Assembly: GCA_946482515.1 (NCBI GenBank)
Contig: CAMLRS010000003.1
Span: 1-64,000, forward strand
Length of the DNA stretch: 64,000 nucleotides
Source of the DNA: an uncultured Flavobacteriales bacterium
Lineage (GTDB): Bacteria > Bacteroidota > Bacteroidia > Flavobacteriales > Crocinitomicaceae
Reading direction: 5' to 3'
Positions within the stretch are counted from its first letter, which is position 1. The number at the start of each line of letters is the position of its first letter. The notes under the pieces are model-generated. The model was not told the origin of the DNA, made no database searches, and saw only the letters and a program-made list of their open reading frames with translations. Position numbers and translations under genes: made by a program. Shown one piece after another: positions 1 to 9,301 of the stretch.

Positions 1-3000
1 GTAAACGCTGCCGTGGCATTCGGAAGCACGCAGATATAGTTCGGAACGGATTGCGTAGCCGAACAGCCATTTGTGGTGCTGGTCAGTGAGATCGTATAGC
101 AGCCAACGTTGTTGAACGTATGGCTCACGGAGCCGGTTTGAGCCGAAGTAATTCCGTCGCCGAAATCCCACAATACAGATCCGCTCGTCGGAGAAGACTG
201 ATCTGTGAAGGTCACTGTCAACGGTGCACAGCCTGTGAGCTGATCTGCTGCAAATTGTACGGTTGGAACGGCATTGACGGTGATAGTCGTTGTTCCCGGC
301 GCTGAACAGGCCTGATTCGGTGTGTACGTAATCACATTGGAGCCGATGTTCGCGGCTGCCGGATCGAATTGACCGGTTGTTGCATCCACAATGCCCGGCC
401 CTGACCAGGTGCCACCCGGAATCGTTGAAGTAAGGTAAACCGCCGGTTCGTTGCTGCAGAACGGTCCGGCCGGTGTAACGACTGCCAGTGTAGCCGAGTT
501 TACGACAACAGTCGTTGAAGCGGTCGACGAACAGCCGCTGCTGGTGACCGTTACGGTGTAGCTGCCGGCGTTCGACAATTGTACAGGATCGATGACCGGG
601 TTTTGATCGGTAGAAGAGAAAGATGGGCCTGTCCAGCTGTAAGTCGCTCCTGCAAAAGCGCCGGAAGTAAGGTTCAGCACATCGCCTGTACACAATGGTC
701 CGTTATTGGCCGCCGTTGCTGTCGGGATCGGATTCACGGTAATGGTATAATTCACCGGCGTTCCGACACAGGTTCCGAAGGAAGGCGTTACGGTAATGTT
801 GCTAACGATAGCCGTTGTTCCGGCATTGGTTGCGGTAAACGAAGCGTAATTGCCGTTTCCGGAAGCTCCGAGACCGCTTGCGGTATTGTCATTGGTCCAG
901 GCGAAGCTGGCTCCGGTTGGCGTGCTGGCAAATGCTGAAGCTGGAACGGTTGTTCCGGCGCAAACAGTAACGTTGGCAGGTGTGGTCATTGTTGGTGTCT
1001 GGCCAACTGTGATGGTATATGTTTCTGGTGTTGCATTACAGCCTGTCAATGTAGCGTTGACTGTAATCGTAGCGGTGATGCTGCCCGTGCCCGGATCGCC
1101 GGCTGTGAAAGAGCCGTAATCACCGTTTCCTGAACCCACCAATCCGATGGTAGTATTGTCGTTGGTCCAACTGATGGATCCACCTGCTGGCGTCGTTGCA
1201 AATGCAGATCCGGCAATATTATCGCCTTCGCAAGCTGTAACGTCGGCTATCGGTGTGATCACCGGAATTGGATTTACCGTGATGGTGTAGCTTTCTGGCG
1301 TTCCTACACAGGATCCGAAAGACGGCGTAACGGTTATCGTGCTCACAAGAGCTGTTGTTCCGGCATTCGTTGCGGTAAACGCCGTTGTATTGCCGTTTCC
1401 GGAAGCACCAAGTCCTGTTGCTGTATTATCGTTCACCCAGCTGAAGGAAGCTCCTGCCGGCGAGCTGACAAATGCCGAAGCAGGAACGTTCGCGCCAGAG
1501 CAAACCGCGATATCCGCAGGATCGGTCATGGTTGGCATGTTGCCAATGGTAATCGTATATGTTTGCTGAACGGCATTACAGCCAGCTAGTGACGCGCTCA
1601 CGGTAATTGTTCCGGTAATAGCGCCTGTTCCAGGATTGGTAGCTGTAAAGGATGCATAATCGCCGTTTCCGGAAGCACCAAGCCCGATGCCGGTATTGGA
1701 GTTCGTCCAGGTCACATTGGCTGCTGCTGGTGTCACGGCAAAAGCAGATCCGGCAACAGTTTGACCCGTACATTCGGTCACGTTGGCGATCGGTGAAATA
1801 ACTGGTGTTGGATTAACGGTAATCGTGTACGTTACCGGAGGTCCGGAACAGGTTCCGAAAGCAGGTGTTACGCTGATCGTTCCGCTGATGGCCGTCGTTC
1901 CGGCATTGGTAGCGGTGAAAGAACCGTAATTATTGGTTCCGGAAGCGCCGAGTCCGATGTTGGTGTTGGAATTCGTCCAGCTGAAGCCTGCGCCTGCCGG
2001 TGTGCTGGCAAATGCCGAAGCAGGAACAGTCGCGCCTGCACATACGGTTACATCTGCCGGAGCAGTCATGGTTGGTGAAGGATTGACCGTAATGGTATAG
2101 TTCACCGGTGTCCCGTTGCAGGTTCCGATAGAAGGAGTCAGTGTGATCGTTCCGGTGATCGGCGAGCCGGTAGCATTGGTTGCTGTAAAGCTGCCGTAGT
2201 TATTGGTTCCGGAAGCTCCAAGGCCAATGCCGGTATTGCTGTTGGTCCAGGAAACCGTTGCGCTGGCCGGATTCGGGTTGAAAGCGGAAGCTGGTACAGT
2301 AGCTCCGGCACAAACAGTGATGTTCACTGGTGCTGTGATCGATGGAACCGGGTTCACGGTAATGGTGTAATTCACCGGTGTTCCGTTACAAGTCCCGATG
2401 GAAGGTGTAACGGTCACAGTTCCGGAGATCGGTGAGCCGGTGGCGTTTGTTCCGGTAAATGCACCGTAGTTATTGGTTCCCGATGCTCCGAGCCCGATGC
2501 CGGTATTGGAGTTCGTCCAGCCGAATGTTGCCCCGGCCGGTGTGCTGCTGAAGGCAGAAGCAGGTACGGTAGCTCCGGCGCAGACAGTAACATTGGTAGG
2601 AGTGGTCATAGTTGGAACCGGATTCACGGTAATCGTATAGTTCACCGGAGTTCCGTTGCAGGTTCCGATGGAAGGTGTCACGGTGATTGTTCCGGTGATG
2701 GCAGCTGTTGTGGCATTCGTAGCCGTAAAAGCGCCGTAGTTGTTCGTTCCGGAGGCTCCAAGCCCGATGCCGGTGTTGGAGTTGGTCCAGCCAAATGTTG
2801 CTCCGGCCGGATTGCTGCTGAAGGCAGAAGCCGGTACGGTTGCTCCGGCGCAAACGGTGACATTCGTCGGTGCTGTCATCGATGGCGTAGGGTTCACCGT
2901 AATGGTATAACTCACAGGAGTTCCGCTACAAGTTCCAATAGATGGCGTGACGGTAATTGTCCCGGTGATCGGTGCTGTTGTTGCATTGGTTCCGGTGAAA

Positions 3001-4907
3001 GCGCCATAGTTATTGCTTCCTGATGCTCCAAGGCCTATTCCTGTGTTGGAGTTGGTCCAGCCAAATGTTGCGCCGGCAGGTGTGCTGCTGAAAGCAGAAG
3101 CTGGTACGGTTGCTCCGGCGCACACTGTGACGTTGGTCGGAGTGGTCATCGTTGGCGTTGGATTGATCGTAATGGTATAGTTCACCGGTGTTCCAACGCA
3201 TGTTCCAATGGATGGTGTTACGGAAATAGTTCCCGTGATAGGCGCTGTAGTCGCATTGGTTCCGGTAAACGCTCCGTAGTTGTTCGTTCCGGAAGCTCCA
3301 AGTCCGATGCCGGTGTTGGAGTTGGTCCAGCCAAATGTTGCTCCGGCCGGTGTACTGCTGAATGCAGAAGCTGGTACGGTTGCTCCGGCACATACAGTTA
3401 CGTTTGCGGGAGCGGTCATTGTTGGCAACGGATTGATGGTAATGGTAAATACCACCGGTGTGCCGTTACAGCCTGAAGCGCTTGGCGTAACCGTAATGGT
3501 CGCGGTGATTGCCGCACCTGTTGCATTGGTTGCCGTGAATGCCGGTAAGCTCGTACCACTTCCCGATGCTCCGAGTCCGATTCCTGTGTTGGAATTGAAC
3601 CAACTGTAAGTAACACCGGGTGTTCCGCTCGAGAACGGCGTTGCCGGAACAGCAGCTCCTGCGCAATGCGTCTGGTTCCCGATGGGGGTCATCGTTGGCG
3701 ACGGATTCACCGTAATGGCTTGTGAAGTTGTATTCGTACAACCGCTGGCGGAAGTTACGGTAAGCGATGTCAGATACGTTCCTGGTGTGCTGTAGGTTTG
3801 TCCCGGAGGTGTTGTAGCGGTGCTGCCGTTTCCGTTGCCAAAATCCCAGTCATAGGAAACCGCAGCTGTACTGGTATTGGTAAAGCCTACGTTCAATGGT
3901 GCACAGCCGGAAGTAGGCGTGGCAGTATAAGCGGCCGTCGGTGCCATCAGGAACGTTCCTCCCCAGGTGAAATCGTAACCGGTATTGTTGTCCGTATAGT
4001 TGTCGAGTATGATCACGTATGTTCGGCCTGCGGTAACGGTTACCGGCGGACAGAATTCTGCTGCCAGAGCGGCTGAACCGCCATTGGTAGGACAGGTTGT
4101 GCTTTGAGTGGAGGACATCCCGCATGGATTTCCGGCTGCACCATTGTAATTGTAGTTACAGGCGATTTCCGTTCCCGGGCAACCACTGGTGATGTCATAC
4201 ATGGCCCAGTCAAGCTCTGCTCCCGCATAGGGGTTTGCAGCCCATTCGCAGGTTCCGGTTTGTCCTACGGTAAACTGGTAGAAAATAGGACGTTGTAATG
4301 ATGCCGGCCCGAAGATATCTCCGAAGCAGGAAGGCGAAAAGGCGTTGCTGTTATTGGGGAAGGTGGGTACGCTGAACATATTCTTGTTACAGATGCGTGT
4401 TGCGGTAGCACAGGTAGCTCCGGTTCCCGCCGGTGGCGTAATACTGTTGAAACAAATGGTAAATGTTCCGTTCGTTCCATTGGTTTCAACACTGACCCAA
4501 ACTTGTGTTCCGACAGGATAGGTAAAGCTGGAAGTCGCTGTTGCAGCTCCGGTAGCCGATCCGCAGTGATTGTAAGTTGCAGATCCGCAAGCTGTACTTT
4601 GCAAGCTCACAACCATGTTCGAGGCCGGACTGGCACCGCTTGGCGTGGCCGTTACGAAGTTATCCGAGCCTGTAGCGATATACGTGAACCAGATTTCATT
4701 ACCGGCTGCTCCGTTGTCACAGGCATTCGTAGTATTATCGCTTGTGGCGGTGGCGTTGGTGGTATTGATGCAGACCTGTCCCGATGCAGGAATTGTTACG
4801 ACCTGTGCAGTGGCGCAATTGTCATTGGCAGGCTGAGCAAAGCTGAGGAACGGGAGGAAAAGAGTCGCAAGAGCCACGGCCCTGGACCAGGAGAGCTTAG
4901 AATTCAT
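1..4907 (-). CDS. Giant secreted PKD/PKD-like repeat protein, C-terminus beyond the window
   Basis: About 1,635 residues are visible and the frame is open to the window edge, so the C-terminus is missing. Residues 1-24 are a signal peptide ending SFAQ. Next come two Cys-rich all-beta regions (about 25-330), a PKD domain (GCAPLNVGFTNTST then YDWDFGNG, about 330-415), eleven 90-residue PKD-like repeats (CAGATVPASAF, GIGLGASG, GTPVNYTITVNP), an Ig-like segment, and another PKD domain (GCAPLTVTFTDQSS, LWDFGDG). Such proteins in Bacteroidota are usually surface adhesins or gliding-type proteins exported by the type IX system; a C-terminal sorting domain is expected but not seen. The start overlaps the end of the upstream small gene by 11 bases, so the two are probably translated together. 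Confidence 0.9.
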   Translation of the reverse strand, partial: MNSKLSWSRAVALATLFLPFLSFAQPANDNCATAQVVTIPASGQVCINTTNATATSDNTTNACDNGAAGNEIWFTYIATGSDNFVTATPSGASPASNMVVSLQSTACGSATYNHCGSATGAATATSSFTYPVGTQVWVSVETNGTNGTFTICFNSITPPAGTGATCATATRICNKNMFSVPTFPNNSNAFSPSCFGDIFGPASLQRPIFYQFTVGQTGTCEWAANPYAGAELDWAMYDITSGCPGTEIACNYNYNGAAGNPCGMSSTQSTTCPTNGGSAALAAEFCPPVTVTAGRTYVIILDNYTDNNTGYDFTWGGTFLMAPTAAYTATPTSGCAPLNVGFTNTSTAAVSYDWDFGNGNGSTATTPPGQTYSTPGTYLTSLTVTSASGCTNTTSQAITVNPSPTMTPIGNQTHCAGAAVPATPFSSGTPGVTYSWFNSNTGIGLGASGSGTSLPAFTATNATGAAITATITVTPSASGCNGTPVVFTITINPLPTMTAPANVTVCAGATVPASAFSSTPAGATFGWTNSNTGIGLGASGTNNYGAFTGTNATTAPITGTISVTPSIGTCVGTPVNYTITINPTPTMTTPTNVTVCAGATVPASAFSSTPAGATFGWTNSNTGIGLGASGSNNYGAFTGTNATTAPITGTITVTPSIGTCSGTPVSYTITVNPTPSMTAPTNVTVCAGATVPASAFSSNPAGATFGWTNSNTGIGLGASGTNNYGAFTATNATTAAITGTITVTPSIGTCNGTPVNYTITVNPVPTMTTPTNVTVCAGATVPASAFSSTPAGATFGWTNSNTGIGLGASGTNNYGAFTGTNATGSPISGTVTVTPSIGTCNGTPVNYTITVNPVPSITAPVNITVCAGATVPASAFNPNPASATVSWTNSNTGIGLGASGTNNYGSFTATNATGSPITGTITLTPSIGTCNGTPVNYTITVNPSPTMTAPADVTVCAGATVPASAFASTPAGAGFSWTNSNTNIGLGASGTNNYGSFTATNAGTTAISGTISVTPAFGTCSGPPVTYTITVNPTPVISPIANVTECTGQTVAGSAFAVTPAAANVTWTNSNTGIGLGASGNGDYASFTATNPGTGAITGTITVSASLAGCNAVQQTYTITIGNMPTMTDPADIAVCSGANVPASAFVSSPAGASFSWVNDNTATGLGASGNGNTTAFTATNAGTTALVSTITVTPSFGSCVGTPESYTITVNPIPVITPIADVTACEGDNIAGSAFATTPAGGSISWTNDNTTIGLVGSGNGDYGSFTAGDPGTGSITATITVNATLTGCNATPETYTITVGQTPTMTTPANVTVCAGTTVPASAFASTPTGASFAWTNDNTASGLGASGNGNYASFTATNAGTTAIVSNITVTPSFGTCVGTPVNYTITVNPIPTATAANNGPLCTGDVLNLTSGAFAGATYSWTGPSFSSTDQNPVIDPVQLSNAGSYTVTVTSSGCSSTASTTVVVNSATLAVVTPAGPFCSNEPAVYLTSTIPGGTWSGPGIVDATTGQFDPAAANIGSNVITYTPNQACSAPGTTTITVNAVPTVQFAADQLTGCAPLTVTFTDQSSPTSGSVLWDFGDGITSAQTGSVSHTFNNVGCYTISLTSTTNGCSATQSVPNYICVLPNATAAF
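730..3700 (-). repeat. Eleven tandem 270-bp PKD-like coding repeats
   Basis: The same landmark (encoding the motif near AGATVPASAF) recurs at 3643, 3373, 3103, 2833, 2563, 2293, 2023, 1753, 1483, 1213 and 943, each exactly 270 bases apart, so no copy has gained or lost a codon. Copies starting 3373 to 2023 are very alike. The copies at 1753 and 1213 (AGSAFA type) resemble each other and those at 1483 and 943 resemble each other, giving a 540-bp two-unit pattern in the C-terminal half of the array. This points to separate expansion events by unequal crossing-over. Confidence 0.93.
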
Positions 4908-5208
4908 AAACAACCTCTTTTGTAGTAGTATTTAATTGCTGGATTTCCTGCTCAGAAAACACCACCACCGTTACAGCATCGGTGTACTTGATAAAAGCTC
5001 TTTCAGAAGCTTTTCTGGCCTGGCGGATATCATCGCACACCGTTGCGGGAAGCTGCGGTAGCCCGCGCGTATGCATCTGGATCTGGTAAGTGTATTTCAA
5101 TTCTTCGCAGAACCATTGATTCTCAAAAGATTGAGATGGGGAGCTGACAAATGAGGTGGAAAGCCACAACAATAGCAGCATAGCAGGAGTAAGCAGGATA
5201 CCCTTCAT
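4897..5208 (-). CDS. Small secreted protein upstream of the giant repeat protein
   Basis: A 103-residue protein with an N-terminal hydrophobic signal-like segment (MKGILLTPAMLLLLWLSTSF). The mature part has two Cys residues (WFCEEL, TVCDDI) and ends KEVVYEF. I do not recognise the family. Its last 11 bases overlap the start of the giant gene (ATGAATTCTAA), so it is the first gene of a two-gene unit and could help export or anchor its large neighbour; that role is only a guess from position. Confidence 0.7.
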   Translation of the reverse strand: MKGILLTPAMLLLLWLSTSFVSSPSQSFENQWFCEELKYTYQIQMHTRGLPQLPATVCDDIRQARKASERAFIKYTDAVTVVVFSEQEIQQLNTTTKEVVYEF

Positions 5209-5268
5209 AGTAGTGTTTTTATTTCAACAGGTTGACGTAAATATACCGATCTGGTTTGCCCGCAAATG

Positions 5269-5294
5269 AAAAAAGCCCTTCGAAAAGGGCTTTT
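5269..5294 (-). terminator. Rho-independent terminator after the TonB receptor gene
   Basis: The arms AAAAGCCCTT and AAGGGCTTTT form a stem that is followed on the minus strand by a run of T. It lies 33 bases past the stop codon of the TonB receptor and separates that gene from the small-protein/giant-protein unit. Confidence 0.85.
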
Positions 5295-5326
5295 CATGTT
5301 AAATTAAACAGAAACTATTTGTTTCG

Positions 5327-7672
5327 TTAAAATTTATAGCTAATTCCCATGCTTGGAAGGAACGGGAATTGGTAAATCACGGCGTTGCTGATGCGGTTCA
5401 CATAGAAAATATTGTTGCGATCGTAGACGTTGGTAACGCTCGCAATCAATTCAAGCTCAGTCTTGTTTTTGAACTCGAAGCGTTTTTTAACGGTGATGTC
5501 CAGACGGTGGTAGTAAGGCAAACGCTTGCTGTTGAAATCGCCGAGCAGGAGCCATACTTTGTCGGAGTTGCTGCTGGTGTAATCGCTGGTTGATCCCTCA
5601 CCGAAGCTTTCACCCTGGTAGAAACCGGCAGTTGGTGTGAACGGAAGACCAGAACCGAGGTTCCAGCGGATATTCAGCTCGAGGTCTTTTTTGCTGCCGA
5701 ACAGGTACGTACCAACGAGGTTGATGTTGTGGCGACGGTCGAATACCGGTGCGTAAGTCGCAAAGCCGTCCCAGCGGGTAGATTTTCCGTAGGAGTAAAC
5801 TCCCCAGAGGAAGATGCGCTCGTTGGAATACTTCAGGAGTACATCGACACCGTAAGAAACGCCCGACTCGATCAGGAAGTCTTTTTTGAAGACATCGTCT
5901 ACATCGGAGAATTCAGAAATATCGTCGTAGATCTTGTTCACGTTGATGTTGCTCAGTTGCGGAAAGTACTTGTAGTAACCTTCGATGTTGACGTTCCAGT
6001 TTTTATTGATGTCGTATTCTGTTCCGAGGATGGCATGCCAGGAGTACTGGATCCCGTTTTTCGGGTGACGCACTTTTCCGGATTGTGTCGTGAAATCCTG
6101 CTGAACGTTGGTTGGTGCAGAAAGCAAACCGTTGAAGAGGTTCACTACATCGCGGTCGGAAGAAGCCGAAGTAAAGTTTTGTGAGTAACGTCCGCCGGCC
6201 AGCTTGATACGCAGTTTTTCGGAAGCGTTGTATTTCAGACCCAGGCGTGGCTCAGGCGAAATCGTTCCAAGGGAAGCGTACACCTGCGTGCGAAAGCCCG
6301 GCTGAATCACCCAGCGGCTGGTTACCAGCTTGTAGTTAAAATAGGCACCGATTTCCGTTGTAAAGGTCTTGGCTTCGATCTTCGAAGCGATTTCGTTGTA
6401 CGTAACGAAGTTCGTGTTGAAGAGGTTGATGTTGATACCGTAGTCGATCTGTCCTTCGTTTTTGCGGAAGTACGTGAAATCGAATCCGAGGTCGGCACCG
6501 CCGATCGAGCTGGTACGCGGCGCAGCATTGACTTCATTGAACTGCGTTTCGTAATTGGAACCGTTCAGGTGACCGCGGATAAACACCGGTGAGCCTTGCG
6601 GAACGAGCACGAAGGACATTCCTCCACCGGTTTGTTTGAACGCCAGGTTCGCAATACCGGAATAATCTACCGCATCGTCGTTGTGGAACCCGAAGAACGA
6701 GAATTTCGATCCTGATCCGGAAGCAAGCGTGATCTTACCGTACAAATCGGTGAACTGGTAAGGCAGACCGTTTCCGTTGTTCACGCCGCGGTAAAGTGAT
6801 TTCGCTGTGTAATCGAGCAGGGAATGCTTGCCCGAGAAAATATAGGAACCGGAGCCGCCTCCTGGTTTTTTAGCTTTGTAAAGCGGACCTTCCAATACGA
6901 GCTTTCCGAGGAAAGGCGAAAGGGAAACTTTTCCGCCGAAGTCTTTTTTATTACCGTCGCGGTATGTGATATCCATGACAGAAGAAATACGTCCGCCGTA
7001 TTTGGAATCAAAACCACCGGTGTAAATGTCAACGTTCTTCACCAGCTCGGTTTCGAAAATGGAGAAGAAACCAACGGAGTGGAACGGGTTGTAGATCGTC
7101 ATTCCGTCGAGCAATACCTTATTCTGAATTGGCGTACCACCACGTACATAGAGCTGGCCTCCCTGGTCACCCGTGGTTACAACACCCGGCGTAACGGAGA
7201 AAGCACCCACGATATCGTTTTCAGCACCCATAGATGGAATTCGCTCGATCGCAGCTTTGTCGAGCTTGATCTGCGACATCAATACTTCTGTTTTCTTGCG
7301 TTTGGTTTCGGCCGAGATTACGAATTCTTCGAGATCGGTACCGGAATCCGGTGGAAGCAGGTCGAGACGAAGGTCGGTGATACCGTCTTTTTTCGTTACC
7401 GTCACTTCGCGCTCATACAGCTTAAAATCGAAGCTTTCCACCTGGAGTACGTATACACCAATTTGCACTTGCGGAATGGAAAAGAACCCGTTGACATCGG
7501 TCTGGGCGTTGAGAACCGCCTTGCCTTGCTCCGTTGGGATCAGCGATACGCGCTGGAACGGAATGGCTTCACCGTTGGAGTTGTCGTAAACGAACCCACG
7601 GATGGTGTGATCCTGTGCAAAAGAAAAAAGAGAGAAGAGGGTAATGGTAATAAAGGAGAGAAAGAATTTCAT
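5327..7672 (-). CDS. TonB-dependent receptor with carboxypeptidase-regulatory-like N-domain
   Basis: A 781-residue outer-membrane receptor. Signal peptide MKFFLSFITITLFSLFSFAQ, then a carboxypeptidase-regulatory-like domain (about 21-110), a plug domain (about 130-245, with VTPGVVTTGDQGG, LYVRGGTPIQNKVLLDGM and GFDSKYGGR) and a long beta-barrel ending in aromatic F. It would import an unknown ligand using TonB energy. The ATG at 7672 is preferred because it starts a clean signal peptide; an in-frame ATG 18 bases upstream (7690) would add MFTHKL. Its first ~110 residues are closely matched by the separate gene just upstream. No SusD-like partner is adjacent, so a glycan role is not indicated. 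Confidence 0.9.
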   Translation of the reverse strand: MKFFLSFITITLFSLFSFAQDHTIRGFVYDNSNGEAIPFQRVSLIPTEQGKAVLNAQTDVNGFFSIPQVQIGVYVLQVESFDFKLYEREVTVTKKDGITDLRLDLLPPDSGTDLEEFVISAETKRKKTEVLMSQIKLDKAAIERIPSMGAENDIVGAFSVTPGVVTTGDQGGQLYVRGGTPIQNKVLLDGMTIYNPFHSVGFFSIFETELVKNVDIYTGGFDSKYGGRISSVMDITYRDGNKKDFGGKVSLSPFLGKLVLEGPLYKAKKPGGGSGSYIFSGKHSLLDYTAKSLYRGVNNGNGLPYQFTDLYGKITLASGSGSKFSFFGFHNDDAVDYSGIANLAFKQTGGGMSFVLVPQGSPVFIRGHLNGSNYETQFNEVNAAPRTSSIGGADLGFDFTYFRKNEGQIDYGININLFNTNFVTYNEIASKIEAKTFTTEIGAYFNYKLVTSRWVIQPGFRTQVYASLGTISPEPRLGLKYNASEKLRIKLAGGRYSQNFTSASSDRDVVNLFNGLLSAPTNVQQDFTTQSGKVRHPKNGIQYSWHAILGTEYDINKNWNVNIEGYYKYFPQLSNINVNKIYDDISEFSDVDDVFKKDFLIESGVSYGVDVLLKYSNERIFLWGVYSYGKSTRWDGFATYAPVFDRRHNINLVGTYLFGSKKDLELNIRWNLGSGLPFTPTAGFYQGESFGEGSTSDYTSSNSDKVWLLLGDFNSKRLPYYHRLDITVKKRFEFKNKTELELIASVTNVYDRNNIFYVNRISNAVIYQFPFLPSMGISYKF

Positions 7673-7719
7673 AAGCTTGTGCGTAAACATCTTTTTTTGA
7701 GTGCGTCCGAAGTTACATA

Positions 7720-7731
7720 TTTAGCGCTAAA
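7720..7731. promoter_or_regulatory. 12-bp perfect palindrome upstream of the TonB receptor
   Basis: TTTAGCGCTAAA lies about 50 bases before the receptor start, just upstream of a TAACTTCG candidate -7 box. A dimeric repressor or activator could bind here. The position is suggestive only; no second copy was noticed in the window. Confidence 0.3.
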
Positions 7732-7813
7732 CGCCTATACGTTTGAAGAGAAAATGACTAAACTGTCATTTTATTGAGTGATCGGCACCGGATGATTCCT
7801 GAACGTATGATGA

Positions 7814-8197
7814 TTAGTCTTCTTCCGGTAAATAGGTCGACATAGGATTCCTGTTGTTCAGCTCAATACGCAATTCTGTGATTCCCGTTGCTTCCGTTAC
7901 CGTTACGTTGCCTTCATAAGGATTCAATCCCCAGCTTTTCACTTTGATCAGGTAAGTTCCCGGTTTTACGTTCGAAAAAGTGAAAAAGCCGTCAATGTTG
8001 GTCTGCACGGTAACAGCGGGGAAGACCGTCATCAGACCGGTCGAATCATTGGATTCCGTTAAGTGAAGCGAAACATGCTCGAAAGGAAGGGATTCGTAGT
8101 CGCGCTGGTCGATAACAACGCCCTGGATCGTGTGTTCCTGCGCAAACGAAAGAACTGAAAGCAGCAGAACGGTGATGAAGGAAAAGAAATGCTTCAT
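7814..8197 (-). CDS. Stand-alone carboxypeptidase-regulatory-like domain protein
   Basis: A 127-residue secreted protein with signal peptide MKHFFSFITVLLLSVLSFAQ followed by one beta-sandwich domain (EHTIQGVVID, NIDGFFTFSNVKPGTYLIKV, EGNVTVTEATGITELRIEL). It matches the first ~110 residues of the TonB receptor downstream almost segment by segment, including signal peptide, but stops before the plug. It is probably a partial duplication of that gene kept as its own coding sequence. The role is unknown; it might bind the same cell-surface partner as the receptor's N-domain. Confidence 0.8.
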   Translation of the reverse strand: MKHFFSFITVLLLSVLSFAQEHTIQGVVIDQRDYESLPFEHVSLHLTESNDSTGLMTVFPAVTVQTNIDGFFTFSNVKPGTYLIKVKSWGLNPYEGNVTVTEATGITELRIELNNRNPMSTYLPEED

Positions 8198-8303
8198 AGG
8201 ATGGCAGATTGCGACGATCTAATATTACCAATTTTAAGACCAAACACGGTATGCTCGCCTGGTAAAATGAGCGAACGGGCGTTTTATTGAGCGAACAGCA
8301 GGA

Positions 8304-9113
8304 TCATTGTTGACTGCGGAGGGCCAGCTTGGCTTTTTCCCAGTAAACATCCATTTCGGCCAAGGTCATGTGCTCGAGCTGCAGGTTGTCGGCTTTGATC
8401 GCACTTTCCATCATCGTGAACCGCTGAATGAACTTCCGGTTGGTGCGCTCTAACGCGTCTTCCGGGTTGATTTTCAGGAAACGGGCATAATTCACCATTG
8501 AAAACAGCAGGTCGCCGAATTCTTCTTCCACGGCTTCGTGGTCGCCGGAAAGTCGGGCTTCATCGAGTTCGTCGAGTTCTTCTATTACTTTGTTGCGCAC
8601 GTCGGCAATATCGCTCCAGTCGAAGCCCACGCCTTTTACTTTGTCCTGTATGCGGATCGCCTTCACCAGCGCGGGCAAAGAGCCAGGAACGCCTTCCAGC
8701 ACAGATTCCTTGCCTTCTTTCAGTTTGAGCTTTTCCCAGTTGGCTTTGACTTCATCTTCGGTTGTAGCTTCCACGTCTCCGTAAATATGCGGGTGACGGT
8801 AAATGAGCTTTTCGCAAATGGCGTTGAGTACGTCGGCTATGTCGAACGTATTGGTTTCGGAAGCGATCTTGGCGTAAAACACCAGGTGCAGGAACAAATC
8901 ACCCAGCTCGCCCTTGATGCCCTGCATATCCTTGCTGATGATCGCATCGGCCAGCTCGTAGGTTTCTTCGATCGTCAGGTGACGCAAGCTGTCGATGGTC
9001 TGTTTTTGGTCCCACGGACATTTCGCGCGCAGGTCGTCCATCACATTCAGCAGCCTGTTAAAGGCAATCAGTCGAGTATCGGTCGGATCGATGGGAGTTT
9101 GTGCTTGTTCCAT
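8304..9113 (-). CDS. mazG: MazG nucleoside triphosphate pyrophosphohydrolase
   Basis: A 269-residue cytoplasmic enzyme that hydrolyses (d)NTPs to monophosphates and pyrophosphate, cleaning the nucleotide pool. Two MazG domains are visible: the first with CPWDQKQT, EETYELADAI and GELGDLFLHLVFYAKI, the second with GVGFDW, EELDELDEA and EEEFGDLLFSMVNYAR; RHPHIYGDV sits between them. The length is normal for the family. A candidate -7 box (TAACTTCG) lies only five bases before the ATG. Confidence 0.95.
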   Translation of the reverse strand: MEQAQTPIDPTDTRLIAFNRLLNVMDDLRAKCPWDQKQTIDSLRHLTIEETYELADAIISKDMQGIKGELGDLFLHLVFYAKIASETNTFDIADVLNAICEKLIYRHPHIYGDVEATTEDEVKANWEKLKLKEGKESVLEGVPGSLPALVKAIRIQDKVKGVGFDWSDIADVRNKVIEELDELDEARLSGDHEAVEEEFGDLLFSMVNYARFLKINPEDALERTNRKFIQRFTMMESAIKADNLQLEHMTLAEMDVYWEKAKLALRSQQ

Positions 9114-9118
9114 AACCG

Positions 9119-9126
9119 CGAAGTTA
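9119..9126 (-). promoter_or_regulatory. Candidate -7 box of mazG
   Basis: TAACTTCG on the minus strand fits the Bacteroidota TAnnTTTG element with one change. It ends five bases before the mazG ATG at 9113, which would make the transcript almost leaderless. A repeat arm of the ATCAAAAATC family lies directly upstream. Confidence 0.4.
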
Positions 9127-9288
9127 AGAAGAGATGTTTGATTTTGGGTTTTTGATGTTGGATGACCAACCGAGCATCTATGTGTTCGATGTGTCTATGT
9201 AGTTCACTTTAGATTGGAGACTGAAGACGGAGACCAAAAAAAGTCCTGAAGTCTTGGCATCCTGATATCTTAATGTCTAAAAAGAAAG

Positions 9289-9296
9289 TAAATTTG
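9289..9296 (+). promoter_or_regulatory. Candidate -7 box of the PagL-like gene
   Basis: TAAATTTG exactly fits the TAnnTTTG consensus and ends five bases before the ATG at 9302. No well-spaced -33 TTTG was found, so the call rests on this box and on similar placements elsewhere in the window. Confidence 0.4.
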
Positions 9297-9301
9297 GAAG
9301 C

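Noticed and set aside
579..1569. Plus-strand open frames over the giant gene
   Set aside because: They are antisense by-products of the repeated codon pattern and have Cys/Arg-rich or Val/Ala-rich low-complexity text with no domains.
730..3700. Regular 270-bp spacing as a CRISPR array or non-coding satellite
   Set aside because: The whole stretch is one open minus-strand frame with repeated protein motifs, and units are far too long and coding for CRISPR.
6824..7777. 317-codon plus-strand frame opposite the TonB receptor
   Set aside because: The minus strand encodes a clear receptor with signal peptide, plug and barrel; the antisense frame has no recognisable feature.
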